The notes below the pieces were generated by a model. That model made no database searches and had not been told where the DNA came from. It saw only the letters and a list, made by a program, of their open reading frames with translations. The position numbers and the translations under genes were made by a program. Of a DNA stretch of 64,000 nucleotides, positions 1-8,800 are shown in pieces. The stretch is from Pseudoponticoccus marisrubri (lineage in GTDB: Bacteria; Pseudomonadota; Alphaproteobacteria; Rhodobacterales; Rhodobacteraceae), in NCBI RefSeq assembly GCF_001482405.1, contig NZ_LPXO01000011.1, positions 86,596 to 150,595 on the forward strand. The letters are read 5' to 3'. How positions within the stretch are numbered: the stretch's first letter is position 1; each line of letters opens with the position of its first letter.

Positions 1-1217
1 TCGGTGACCGAGACCCATTCGTCGGGCTTGTGCGCCAGCTCGAGGATGCCGGGCCCGTAGGCGATGCAGTTCTTCAGCTTGCCAATCCGGTCGATATGCT
101 TCTGATCGTAGGAGCCGGGCGAGGCGACATAGGCGGCATCCTGTCCCAGCACGTCGCGGATCGCGCCGGCCACCGTGGTCACCACCGGCGCGTCCTGCGG
201 CGTCATCGAGGGGATCACGCTGTTGAGGTCGCGGATCTCGTAGCGGAAATTCTCGCGGCGGTCGGCCAGATCGTCCAGCAGGGCGATCACCTCGCCGCGG
301 ACCTGCTCCAGCGGCTCTTCCATCAGGAAACGGCGGTCGATCACGATGCGGCAGCTGTCGGGCACGCAGTTCGCCGGCAGGCCGGTATAGTCCTCGGCCT
401 GCTCGGGCTCGCCGCCATGGACCGAGTTGATGTTCATGGTCGAGGAGCGCGCGCCCTCGGGCGTGACCGGCATCGCGGTCTGCCGGGCGGCCATGGCGGG
501 AAACAATCGCTCTTCGAAGGCGTGCAGCACGGCGCCCATGTGGCGCACCGCGCAATCGCCCAGGAAGGGCATCGAGCCATGCGCGATCTCGCCCTTGGTC
601 TCGATCTCGGCCCACCAGCCGCCGCGATGGCCGAGGCAGATCCGGTCCTTGTTGAGCGGCTCGGGGATGATGACATGCTGCACGCGTTCAGGTGCGAACC
701 AGCCCTGCTCGGCCAGGTAGGCGACGCCGCCATAGCCGCCCGATTCCTCGTCCGCCGTGGCGCTGATCTCGATCGCGCCGGCAAATTCGGGATGGGTGTC
801 GACAAAGGCCTCGGCCGCGATGACCGAGGCGGCCAGCCCGCCCTTCATGTCGCAGGCGCCCCGGCCGTAGATCCGGTCGCCGTCCAGTTCGGCGCCGAAC
901 GGGTCGCGGGTCCAGCCCTGTCCGACCTCGACCACGTCGTGATGCGAGTTGAAATGCACGCAGTCGCCGGGCCGGGTGCCCTCGCGCCGGGCCACCAGGT
1001 TCCAGCGCGGGTAGCGGTCGGAATCGCCCGGCGCCCCGGTGGCGCGGACCAGCTCGCAGGAAAAGCCCCGGGCCGACAGTCGCCGTTCCAACGCCTCGCA
1101 GATCGCGCGGTAATGCTGCCCCGGCGGGTTGAGCGTGGGGATGCGGATCAGCTCCTGCGTCAGCGCGATCAGGTCGTCGCGCCGGTCGTCGATACGGGCA
1201 AAAAGGGCGTCTGTCAC
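1..1217 (-). CDS. M20 family peptidase (ArgE/DapE-type deacylase), 3' end cut by window
   Basis: A zinc-dependent amidohydrolase of the ArgE/DapE/carboxypeptidase G2 family; the substrate (N-acyl amino acid or similar) cannot be told from sequence. About 405 residues are visible and the C-terminus lies beyond the window start. Reading from the GTG at 1217, the co-catalytic metal motifs are clear: NSHHDVV, then GRGACDMKGG with the bridging Asp, then TADEESGG with the catalytic Glu pair, and later GHRGGWW and the dimerisation lid. The GTG start is preceded by GGAG about six bases upstream. It is transcribed away from ChaC, in the same direction as the DUF2125 gene behind it, and may share its transcript. 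Confidence 0.88.
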   Translation of the reverse strand, partial: MTDALFARIDDRRDDLIALTQELIRIPTLNPPGQHYRAICEALERRLSARGFSCELVRATGAPGDSDRYPRWNLVARREGTRPGDCVHFNSHHDVVEVGQGWTRDPFGAELDGDRIYGRGACDMKGGLAASVIAAEAFVDTHPEFAGAIEISATADEESGGYGGVAYLAEQGWFAPERVQHVIIPEPLNKDRICLGHRGGWWAEIETKGEIAHGSMPFLGDCAVRHMGAVLHAFEERLFPAMAARQTAMPVTPEGARSSTMNINSVHGGEPEQAEDYTGLPANCVPDSCRIVIDRRFLMEEPLEQVRGEVIALLDDLADRRENFRYEIRDLNSVIPSMTPQDAPVVTTVAGAIRDVLGQDAAYVASPGSYDQKHIDRIGKLKNCIAYGPGILELAHKPDEWVSVT

Positions 1218-1284
1218 GAAGGCTCCGTCACCGGGGGATGCCGGCACTCTCGCCCGGCCCGCCCGGCGGTGCAAGCCCGCGCGC

Positions 1285-2175
1285 TCAGCGCAGGGACAGC
1301 CGTCCCAGAGCGCGGTCGCCGGTGCGAAACGCATCACCCTCGACCGTCACGGTCAGCGGGCCCTCGGTCACGGCCGCCGCCAGCGCCGCGCGGCCGTCCG
1401 CGCCGAGCAGCCCGGCCTCTGCCAGCATCTCCAGCGCCGCGCCCCAGTCGGGGCTCTGCAGCTCCAGCGCGCCATGCGCGCGCGGGTCGAAGCGCAGCAG
1501 GCCATCGGCGTCCACCTGCGCTTGCGGTCCCGTCACCCCGGCCTGCCGGACATCCAGCCGGTCCAGCCGCGGCAGCACGCCGGAGGGGCTGTCGAGGCTC
1601 CATGTCCCTTCGAACCGCGCGGCCAGCTGCAGCGACAGGCGCGGCGTCGGCGCGCCCTCCAGCCCGGCCTCGAGACCGGCGAGGATCTCGGCCCCCTGCC
1701 GCGCGGCGGCAAGGCGCAGCCCGTCCAGCCGCAGATCCCCGTCGGGGCCGGGCAGGGTCAGCGTCTCGGCCTCGAGATTGGCGCGGCGCAGCGCGCGGTC
1801 GCCGTCATAGATGACCGAGGCGCGCAGGCCCGTGGCCGCGATCGGCAGCTCGGTCCTGTCCCATGTCACCATCTGCGTGTCGGGCAGGGCGAGGATCTTG
1901 TGCCCCGGCTTGTAGGTCAGCCCGAGCACCTGCAGGAAGGGCGCCTGCCAGCGCAGCCGGCCGTCCGGGCCGGTCACGTCGATCCCCTCCAGCGTCAGGT
2001 CCAGCCGGCTGGGAAAGCCGCGCAGGCGGGTGTCCTCGATCGCGACCTGCCAGCCCGCGGTCTCCAGCGCGGTGACCCAGCGGTCGAGATCGCCGCGCAG
2101 CGCCCGGGCCGACCAGGCCCACCAGCCCGACCAGGCCAGCGCCGCCACCACGGCCAGTGCAATCCAGCGTTTCAT
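1285..2175 (-). CDS. DUF2125 domain protein, membrane-anchored
   Basis: A conserved alphaproteobacterial protein of unknown function, 296 residues. It starts with MKRWIALAVV, one hydrophobic segment (about residues 4-21, rich in Trp and Ala) that acts as a signal anchor. A periplasmic beta-rich region with repeated LRLDGL/LDRLDV-like strands follows, typical of DUF2125. The frame is open 93 bases further upstream, but that part is Pro/Arg-rich and not family-like, so the ATG at 2175 next to the hydrophobic segment is preferred. It is co-directional with the M20 peptidase and divergent from chaC about 100 bases away. Family assignment is by overall pattern; the role is not known. Confidence 0.72.
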   Translation of the reverse strand: MKRWIALAVVAALAWSGWWAWSARALRGDLDRWVTALETAGWQVAIEDTRLRGFPSRLDLTLEGIDVTGPDGRLRWQAPFLQVLGLTYKPGHKILALPDTQMVTWDRTELPIAATGLRASVIYDGDRALRRANLEAETLTLPGPDGDLRLDGLRLAAARQGAEILAGLEAGLEGAPTPRLSLQLAARFEGTWSLDSPSGVLPRLDRLDVRQAGVTGPQAQVDADGLLRFDPRAHGALELQSPDWGAALEMLAEAGLLGADGRAALAAAVTEGPLTVTVEGDAFRTGDRALGRLSLR

Positions 2176-2278
2176 GCCCGGCCCCCTTTCGCTGCCCGCA
2201 GGGTTCGTGTTTACAGCGAGACGCGGCGCGGCGCCACTTGGACCGCGTGTCGCAGGGCGAACGGGCAAGGAGCGCGCG

Positions 2279-2818
2279 ATGACAATGTGGGTGTTCGGTT
2301 ACGCATCGCTGTTGTGGAACCCCGGCTTTCCCGTGGTCGAGCGTCAGCACGCGCGGCTGGAGGGCTATGCGCGCGGCTTCTGCATGTACTCGATCCACCA
2401 TCGCGGCACCGAGGCGCGGCCGGGGCTGGTGCTGGCGCTGGATGCGCAGGAGGGCGCATCGTGCGACGGGTTGGCGCTGCGGGCCGAGCCGGGCACCGAA
2501 GAGGCGACGCTGGCCTATCTGCGCGAGCGCGAGCTGGTCTCGTCCGCCTATATCGAGACGCGCCAGCCGGTGCACCTCGGCGATGGCCGCCGGGTCGAGG
2601 CGCTGGCCTACGTGATCGACCCGCATCACGAGCAGTACTGCCACCTGCCGCTGGAGGAGCAGGCCCGGGTGATCGCCGGCGCCCATGGCGGGCGCGGGCC
2701 GAACCCGGAATACCTGTACAACACGGCCGAGCATCTGGACCAGCTGGGCATCCCCGATCCCGACCTGCACTGGCTGTCCGATCAGGTCCGCGCGCTGACC
2801 GGCGACAGCCGGGGCTAG
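2279..2818 (+). CDS. chaC: ChaC-like gamma-glutamylcyclotransferase
   Basis: Predicted glutathione-specific gamma-glutamylcyclotransferase, which releases 5-oxoproline and Cys-Gly from glutathione in the cytoplasm. At 179 residues it matches bacterial ChaC length. The N-terminus carries the family signature VFGYASLLWNPGF (canonical FGYGSL with Gly to Ala), and IDPHHEQY falls in the active-site half. The ATG at 2279 is chosen because AAGGAG lies eight bases upstream; the longer open frame before it is the antisense of the DUF2125 leader. Its TAG overlaps the stop codon of the convergent homocysteine methyltransferase-like gene (shared ctag at 2815-2818). Confidence 0.88.
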   Translation: MTMWVFGYASLLWNPGFPVVERQHARLEGYARGFCMYSIHHRGTEARPGLVLALDAQEGASCDGLALRAEPGTEEATLAYLRERELVSSAYIETRQPVHLGDGRRVEALAYVIDPHHEQYCHLPLEEQARVIAGAHGGRGPNPEYLYNTAEHLDQLGIPDPDLHWLSDQVRALTGDSRG

Positions 2819-3780
2819 ACCTGCGCCGGGACACGTGCCGCCTGCACCTGTTCGGCGATCCGGGCAAGATGCGTGTCCCATGTCCCGCAGCAGCCGCCCC
2901 AGATATCCACCGAGGGCAGGCGCCGCGCCAGCGCACCCATGCGCGCGGCCAGGTCCACCGGGTCGCCCTCTTCGAGATGGTCGAGCTTGCACAGCGCGAT
3001 CTTGTCCATCGCCGCCGCGTTGGGCCGCAGGCAGCGCAGCCGCCCCTGCCACGCGCCGGGCGTCAGCGCTGGGGCGAACTCGGCCGGGTGCGAACAGTTG
3101 ATGCCAAAGCTGTCGGGCCGCGCCGTGCCGGCCTGCGCATCGGTGGCCGCGACCGCCTCGGCCAGCGTCGGGCCCGAGCGCAGGCGATGTGTCTCGGTCA
3201 GCGTCCATGAGATGTTGACCGCCAGCCCCGCCGCCGCGGCCGCCCGTGAGATGCCGACCGCTTCGGGGATGTTGTTGATCGTCGCCGCCCAGACCAGGTC
3301 CACCTGCAGCCCGGCCAGCGTCTCCAGCTGGACGGCGTGATAGTCTTCGGCCGCGTCCGCGGTGATCGCGCGGTTGAGCGCATAGGCGTCGCCGCGCGGG
3401 CCGACGATCCCGGCGATGCGGATATCGGGTTTCTGCGCGAGGTCGCCGCGATAGGGCGCGGCGACCTCGCGCAGAAACCCGATATTACGCGCTTGCAGAT
3501 CCGCCAGCGCCGCGGGCGACAGGCCCAGCAGCCCCGCCCAGTCGGGGCTGGCGCGATAGTCCAGCCCGGCCAGCAGTGCACAGCCCCCGGACGCGGCGAT
3601 CACGTCCAGCAGGCGGCGATACATGTCGTGCAGCACCACCATGGCGCGCGGATCGTCCAGCAGGGTGAAGGCGGCGAAATGATCGAAGGTGAAGCCGTGG
3701 CGATAGAGCAGCTCGGTCTCGGTGCCGCCCTCGGTGATATAGAGCGCGCCGGGCGCGTGCGGGGTGAAGGGGACGGTCAT
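2815..3780 (-). CDS. Homocysteine S-methyltransferase family protein
   Basis: Predicted zinc-dependent methyltransferase of the homocysteine S-methyltransferase (MmuM/BhmT) barrel family, which moves a methyl group from a donor such as S-methylmethionine or betaine to homocysteine. The protein has 321 residues. It shows GGTETELLY near the N-terminus, the first zinc cysteine in GINCSHP (about residue 228) and the CC pair in WGGCCGT (residues 297-298). AGGAG lies seven bases before the ATG. It is divergent from a TetR gene that probably controls it. Residues about 99-120 are encoded by a perfect 29-bp inverted repeat (see that entry), so this stretch may not be ancestral protein sequence. Confidence 0.85.
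   Translation of the reverse strand: MTVPFTPHAPGALYITEGGTETELLYRHGFTFDHFAAFTLLDDPRAMVVLHDMYRRLLDVIAASGGCALLAGLDYRASPDWAGLLGLSPAALADLQARNIGFLREVAAPYRGDLAQKPDIRIAGIVGPRGDAYALNRAITADAAEDYHAVQLETLAGLQVDLVWAATINNIPEAVGISRAAAAAGLAVNISWTLTETHRLRSGPTLAEAVAATDAQAGTARPDSFGINCSHPAEFAPALTPGAWQGRLRCLRPNAAAMDKIALCKLDHLEEGDPVDLAARMGALARRLPSVDIWGGCCGTWDTHLARIAEQVQAARVPAQV
3422..3485. repeat. Perfect 29-bp inverted repeat with 6-nt loop inside a coding sequence
   Basis: Bases 3422-3450 are exactly reverse-complementary to 3457-3485, separated by ATAGGG. The left arm starts ATATCGGG and ends GTCGCCGCG. Because the arms are identical, both strands can encode the peptides IGFLREVAA and GDLAQKPDI. It lies inside the homocysteine methyltransferase-like gene and keeps its frame open. 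A perfect hairpin of this length is not explained by codon constraint. Confidence 0.97.
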
Positions 3781-3833
3781 GGCGGCTCTCCTGTGATGCG
3801 CCCTCAGCCTGCCGGGCGGGGCGGCCGCGATCT

Positions 3834-3852
3834 ACTGGACTCGTGGTACAGT
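3834..3852. promoter_or_regulatory. Candidate TetR operator between divergent genes
   Basis: The imperfect palindrome ACTGGAC-TCGTG-GTACAGT has six of seven arm bases paired. It sits in the 120-base gap between the homocysteine methyltransferase-like gene and the TetR gene, the usual place for an autoregulated TetR operator. Assignment is by position and symmetry only. Confidence 0.4.
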
Positions 3853-3901
3853 GACCGTTGCCCGGCGGCCTGCTAGGATGGCGCAACAGGAGATGCCCGC
3901 C

Positions 3902-4531
3902 GTGACCTTCATCAAGCCCCGCAGCACCGGCACCACTCGTGACAGGCTTCTGACGGCGGCCGAGGTGGCGATCCTCGACAAGGGCTTTGCCGCCACCTCG
4001 ATCGAGGAGCTGATCGCCGAGGTGGGCATCACCAAGGGCGGTTTCTTCTACCATTTCCCCGACAAGAACGCGCTGGTGATCGCCATACTCGAACGGCACC
4101 TCGCGGCCGAAGAGGCCTGGCTGGACGGGCTCTTCGCGCAGGCCGCGAGCGAGGCCGGCAGCGACGACCCGCTGCAGATCTTCCTGTGCTTCCTCGCGCT
4201 GCTGCAGGCGCAGATGGAGGCGCTGCCGGACGTGCATCCCGGCTGCCTGATCGCGGCCTGTTGTTTCCAGGAACGGCTGTTCCGCCCCGAGGTGCACCGG
4301 CTCGCGGCGGCCAACCTGCTGAACTGGCGCGCCCGCTTCACCGGCGTGCTGACCGGGATCGCCGCGGTGCATCCGCCGCGCCGCCCGGTCGAGATCGAGG
4401 CGCTGGCCGACATGCTGGTCGTGCTGGTCGACGGCGCCATCATCCTGTCCAAGACAGTGCGCCAGAAAGAGGCCCTGCCGCGCCAGATCGGCATCTATGC
4501 CACGCTGCTCCGCAGCCTGTTCGAGACCTGA
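3902..4531 (+). CDS. TetR/AcrR family transcriptional regulator
   Basis: Predicted one-component repressor with an N-terminal helix-turn-helix and a C-terminal ligand and dimerisation domain, 209 residues from the chosen start. The HTH reads TRDRLLTAAEVAILDKGF...SIEELIAEVGITKGGFFYHFPDKNALV, a textbook TetR N-terminus with the FYHF recognition helix. The GTG at 3902 has AGGAG nine bases upstream. Two in-frame ATGs (3878, 3893) have poorer spacing, the second having GGAG directly against it, so the start is uncertain by up to eight residues. It is divergent from the homocysteine methyltransferase-like gene, its probable target. Confidence 0.87.
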   Translation: MTFIKPRSTGTTRDRLLTAAEVAILDKGFAATSIEELIAEVGITKGGFFYHFPDKNALVIAILERHLAAEEAWLDGLFAQAASEAGSDDPLQIFLCFLALLQAQMEALPDVHPGCLIAACCFQERLFRPEVHRLAAANLLNWRARFTGVLTGIAAVHPPRRPVEIEALADMLVVLVDGAIILSKTVRQKEALPRQIGIYATLLRSLFET

Positions 4532-4588
4532 GAGGCGGCGTCCCTCGCGCCCGCCATCCCCGTCACGCGCCGGATTCCGCGCGTCCGG

Positions 4589-4614
4589 GGCCGAAAAGCC
4601 GTGCTTTTCCGGCC
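4589..4614 (+). terminator. Possible terminator hairpin after tetR
   Basis: GGCCGAAAAG and CTTTTCCGGCC pair around a five-base loop (CCGTG) with one bulged base, 58 bases past the TetR stop. No T-tract follows, so termination is a weak inference. Confidence 0.3.
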
Positions 4615-4643
4615 TCTGGGCCTGCGGGGGTGTTGATAACTCC

Positions 4644-4672
4644 TTGGCGCGGGTGCGGGAAAACCTTAGTTA
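4644..4672 (+). promoter_or_regulatory. Candidate promoter of the MotA/MotB-like pair
   Basis: A -35-like TTGGCG (4644-4649) and a -10-like TAGTTA (4667-4672) are separated by 17 bases. This places transcription start near 4680, about 30 bases before the TTG start codon. Confidence 0.4.
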
Positions 4673-4708
4673 GGGACTAGTTAGAACAAACCGTGTCAGG
4701 TGTGATCC

Positions 4709-5893
4709 TTGGACCATCCCGACCTCGAGGCCGAGCCGCATTTCAGCCAACCCGTCCGCCAGGTGATCCTCATGCTGGCCGTGATCGGGCTGTCGGGCTT
4801 CGGCGCCTTCCTGGCGCTGCCGCGCGTGCTGCCGGTCTTCGAAAGCAATCCCTACCTGAACGGCTTCATCCTCTGCGTCTTCGTGGTGGGCGTGCTGGCC
4901 TGTTTCTGGCAGGTCGCGCAGCTGATCACCTCGGTGCGCTGGATCGAGCGCTTCACCGCCACCGGCGACCAGGGCACGCGGGCGCGGGCGCCGCAACTGC
5001 TGGCGCCGCTGGCCGCGCTGCTGGGGCGGCGGCGCGACAAGCGGATGCAGATCACCACGACCTCGACCCGCTCGATCCTCGATTCCGTCGCCACCCGCAT
5101 CGACGAGGCGCGCGAGATCACGCGCTACATCGTCTCGCTGCTGATCTTCCTGGGCCTGCTGGGCACGTTCTACGGGCTGGCCACCACGGTGCCGGCACTG
5201 GTCGACACGATCCGCGGCCTTGCCCCGCAGGAGGGCGAGAGCGGCACCGCCGTCTTCGGCCGGCTGATGACCGGCCTCGAAAGCCAGCTGGGCGGGATGG
5301 GCGTGGCCTTTGCCTCGTCGCTGCTGGGGCTAGCCTGCTCGCTGGTCGTGGGCCTGCTGGAGCTGTTCGCCGGGCACGGGCAGAACCGCTTCTACCGCGA
5401 GCTCGAGGAATGGCTCTCCTCGATCACCAAGCTGGGCTTCTCGGCCGAAAGCGACGGCCCGGACCTGGGCGCCGCCGGGGTGGTGCTGGACCGCATGGCC
5501 GAGCAGATGGAGCAGCTGCAGTTCCTGTTCTCCGAGGCCGAGCAGGGCCGCGCCGAGGTGGACACGCGGCTGGCCCAGCTGGCCGACAGCGTCGAGCGGC
5601 TGACCGAGCGGATCGAGGCGACCTCACCCTCGGCCTCGTCGCTGGCGCGCATCGCCGACGGGCAGGAGCTTCTGGCCGAGGCGATCCGCGAGAAGGAAAG
5701 CAACGAGGGGCTGGATGCGGAAAGCCGCATGCGGCTGCGCTCGATCGACGTGCAGATGCTGCGCATCCTCGAAGAGATCAGCGCCGGCCGGCAGGAAAGC
5801 ATGGCCGAGCTGCGCACCGACCTGGCCGCCCTGTCGCGCGGGCTGGGCGTGTCGCGCACCGCGCGGCCCCGCGGCAGCGGCACGGAGGGCTAG
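4709..5893 (+). CDS. MotA/TolQ/ExbB-family proton channel protein
   Basis: Inner-membrane protein of 394 residues related to the channel half of MotA-MotB, ExbB-ExbD and TolQ-TolR motors. Four hydrophobic segments lie at about residues 18-37, 50-72, 138-160 and 205-226. The third carries the family signature FLGLLGTFYGL and the fourth GMGVAFASSLLGLACSL, as in proton-conducting members. The C-terminal ~140 residues are charged and helical, probably cytoplasmic coiled coil. TTG at 4709 is the only workable upstream start: an in-frame TGA lies at 4703-4705 and AGGTG seven bases upstream. The partner gene starts three bases after its stop, so the two form an operon. Cellular role unknown. Confidence 0.82.
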   Translation: MDHPDLEAEPHFSQPVRQVILMLAVIGLSGFGAFLALPRVLPVFESNPYLNGFILCVFVVGVLACFWQVAQLITSVRWIERFTATGDQGTRARAPQLLAPLAALLGRRRDKRMQITTTSTRSILDSVATRIDEAREITRYIVSLLIFLGLLGTFYGLATTVPALVDTIRGLAPQEGESGTAVFGRLMTGLESQLGGMGVAFASSLLGLACSLVVGLLELFAGHGQNRFYRELEEWLSSITKLGFSAESDGPDLGAAGVVLDRMAEQMEQLQFLFSEAEQGRAEVDTRLAQLADSVERLTERIEATSPSASSLARIADGQELLAEAIREKESNEGLDAESRMRLRSIDVQMLRILEEISAGRQESMAELRTDLAALSRGLGVSRTARPRGSGTEG

Positions 5894-5896
5894 GCC

Positions 5897-8800
5897 ATGG
5901 CGCTGAGCCGACGCACGGGGGCCCGGTTCCAGGCGTCGATCTGGCCGGGCTTCGTGGACGCGATGACGGGGCTGCTGCTGGTCCTGACCTTCGTGCTGTC
6001 GATCTTCATGGTCATCCAGTTTGTCCTGCGCGAGACCATCACCGGGCAGGAAACCGAGCTGTCGACCCTCTCGGCCGAGGTTGCCGCGCTGGCGCAGGCG
6101 CTGGGCGTCGAGGAGCGCCGCAACACCGCGCTGACCAACCAGCTGGGCGAGCTGGAGGCCACGCTTTACAGCTCCGAGACGCGGCTGGCCGAACAGCAGA
6201 GCATCATCGACAGCCTGACCGCCACGCGCGACCGGCAGGCCGCCGCGCTGGACGCGGCCTCGGACCGCATCGCCACGATCGAGGAGCGGGTCGCCACGCT
6301 TCTGGCCGAGCGTGACGCGGCGCGGGAGGACGCTACCGAGCTGCGCGCCACCGTCTCGGATCTGGAAGCGGCGCGCACGGCACTGACCGAGGAGCGCGAC
6401 GCGCTGGACGCGGCACTGGTGCAGGCGCGTGACGAGATCGACGCCCAGGCCGAGGAAGCCCGGCTTGCCGCGGCAAGGCGCGAGGCGCTGGAGGCGCTGG
6501 TCGCCGACCTGCGCACCGAATCGGACGAAAGCGATGCACGCATCGGTGCGCTGAGCGACCAGGTCGAGACCCTGCAGGCCGAGCTGAGCGAGGAAGAGGC
6601 GCAGCGTCTGGCCGAGGCCGAAGCCGCCGCCGCCCTGCGCCGCCGCCTTGAAGAGGCGGATGCCGAGCTGACCGCCATGACCCTCGCGCTGGAAGAGGAG
6701 CGCGCCCGCGCCGAGGAGACGCTGACCCTGCTCGCCGCCGCCCGCGAGGCCGAGGAAGACCTGAACGCCCGGCTGGCCGCGGCGCTCCTTGAGGGCCAGC
6801 AGCAGGGCGAGGACCTTCAGGCGCGGATCGACGACCAGGCGGTGCAGATCGCCCAACTGCAACGCGAACTGGACGCCGCCCGCGCTGCCAGTGCCGAGAC
6901 CGAAACCACCCTGACCGCGCAGATCGACAGCCAGCTGGCGCGCATCGCCGCGCTCGAGGCCTCGCTGGACGCGGCGCGCGAGAGCGGGTCGCAGACCGAG
7001 CAGGCCCTGTCGGCCGAGATCGCCGGGCTGCGCGACGAGCTGGCCACCGCGCGGCAGGCGGCCGAGGCGCAGACTGCCGAGCTGCGCGACCGGATCGACA
7101 CGCAAAGCGCCGAGATCGGCCGGCTGCAGGCCGAGCTGGCACAGGCGCGCTCCAGCGAGGCCGCCCAGGTCGCGAAGCTGGACGATCGCGATGCGCGCAT
7201 CGCCGAGTTGCAGGCCCAGCTGGCCACCGCGCGGCAGACCGAGGCCGAGCTGAACGACCGATTGGCCGCGAGCCTTGCGGACAGTGCAACCGAGGCCCGC
7301 GAACTGCAGGAGCGGATCGACGCGATGGCGGCCCGGATCACGCGGCTCGAGGCAGTGCTGGCCGACGCCCGTGCTGAAGGCGCCGAGACGGATGAGCGGC
7401 TGACCGCGCTGCGCGACCAGCTGGCCGAGGCCCGGGAGGCCCGGCAGGCGGCCGAGCAGGCCCGCGCCGAGGCCGAGGCCGCGCGGGACGAGACGCAGGC
7501 CGCGCTGGATGCCGCGCAGGCCTCGGCCGGGGCCAGCGCGACGCGGCTCTCCGACCTCTCGGCGCAGCTGGCCGCGGCCTTGGCCCGCGTGACCGAGGCC
7601 GAGGCGCTGGAGACCGAGCTGGCCGCCCTGCGCGAGCGCAACGCGGCGCTGGTCTCGGACCTCTCCGAGGCGCGCGGCGCGGTCGACGACCGGGCCAGCG
7701 CGCTGGACACGCTGGCGGCCGAGCGGGACCGGCTGGACGCCGCCCTGTCGCAGGCCCGCGACCGCCTGACGGAGGCGCGCCGCGAGGCGCAGGCCCTGAC
7801 CGAGGATGTCTTTCGCCTGACCGGCGCGGTCGAGAGTGCCGAGACCCGCGAGACGGAGCAGGCCGACCGGATCGAGACGCTGCGCGGGCAGGCGGCCGGG
7901 CTGCAGGCGCAGCTCGACGCCTCGCAGAAGCGCGCGCAGACCCGGGCCGAGCGGATCGAGGCGCTGCAGGCCGAGAATGCCGAGCTGGACGCGCAGCTGG
8001 CCACGCTGGGCGGCGCCAGCGCCGAGCAGGGGGCCGAGCTGAGCCGCCTGCGCGCGCAGGCCGCGCGGCTGGAACGGGACCTTGCCGCCGCCCGCACGCG
8101 CGAGAGCGAACGCAGCGCCGAGCTGGCCGAGCTGGAACAGCAGCTGGCGCGGGCGCAATCCACCGTGGCCGAGCGCGCCGAGGAGCAGGATGCCGAGCTG
8201 CAGGACCTGCGCGGCACGGTGGCGCAGCTGCGCAGCCGGCTGGAGACGGCCGAGGCCGATGCTGATGCGGCGCTGACCCGGATCATCGCGCTGCAGACCG
8301 AGAACACCGATCTCTCCGACCGGCTGCAGGCCGCCGATGGTCGCAGCGCCGCGCAGGACAGCGAGCTGGGCGCGCTGCGCCGCCAGCTCGCCCGGCTGCA
8401 GACCGAGCTGGACGCCGCCCGCGCTCGCGAGGACCGGCGCGAGGCGACGATCCGCGCCCTGCGCATCGACCTGGCCGAGGCCGAGGCGCGGGCCGCCGAG
8501 CGCGACGATGACTCGCGCTCGCTCGAGGAGCAGCTGGCCGCCGCGCTGGCGGCACGCAGTGCGGCGCAGAGCACGGTCGAGGAGACGCGCGATCGGCTGA
8601 CCGCCGCGCTGGCCGAGCAGAAGGCCGCCGAAGAGCGGCTGGAGGCGCAGATCACCCGCGCCGAGGAGCGCCAGATCCTGCTGGAGGAGGCGCGCGACAC
8701 GCTGGCGCAGCGCAGCGAACGCGCCAGCCAGGCCGAGCTGCAGGTCGAGGCGCTGAACCGTCAGGTCGCCGAGCTGCGCCGGCAGCTGGGCGAGTTGCAG

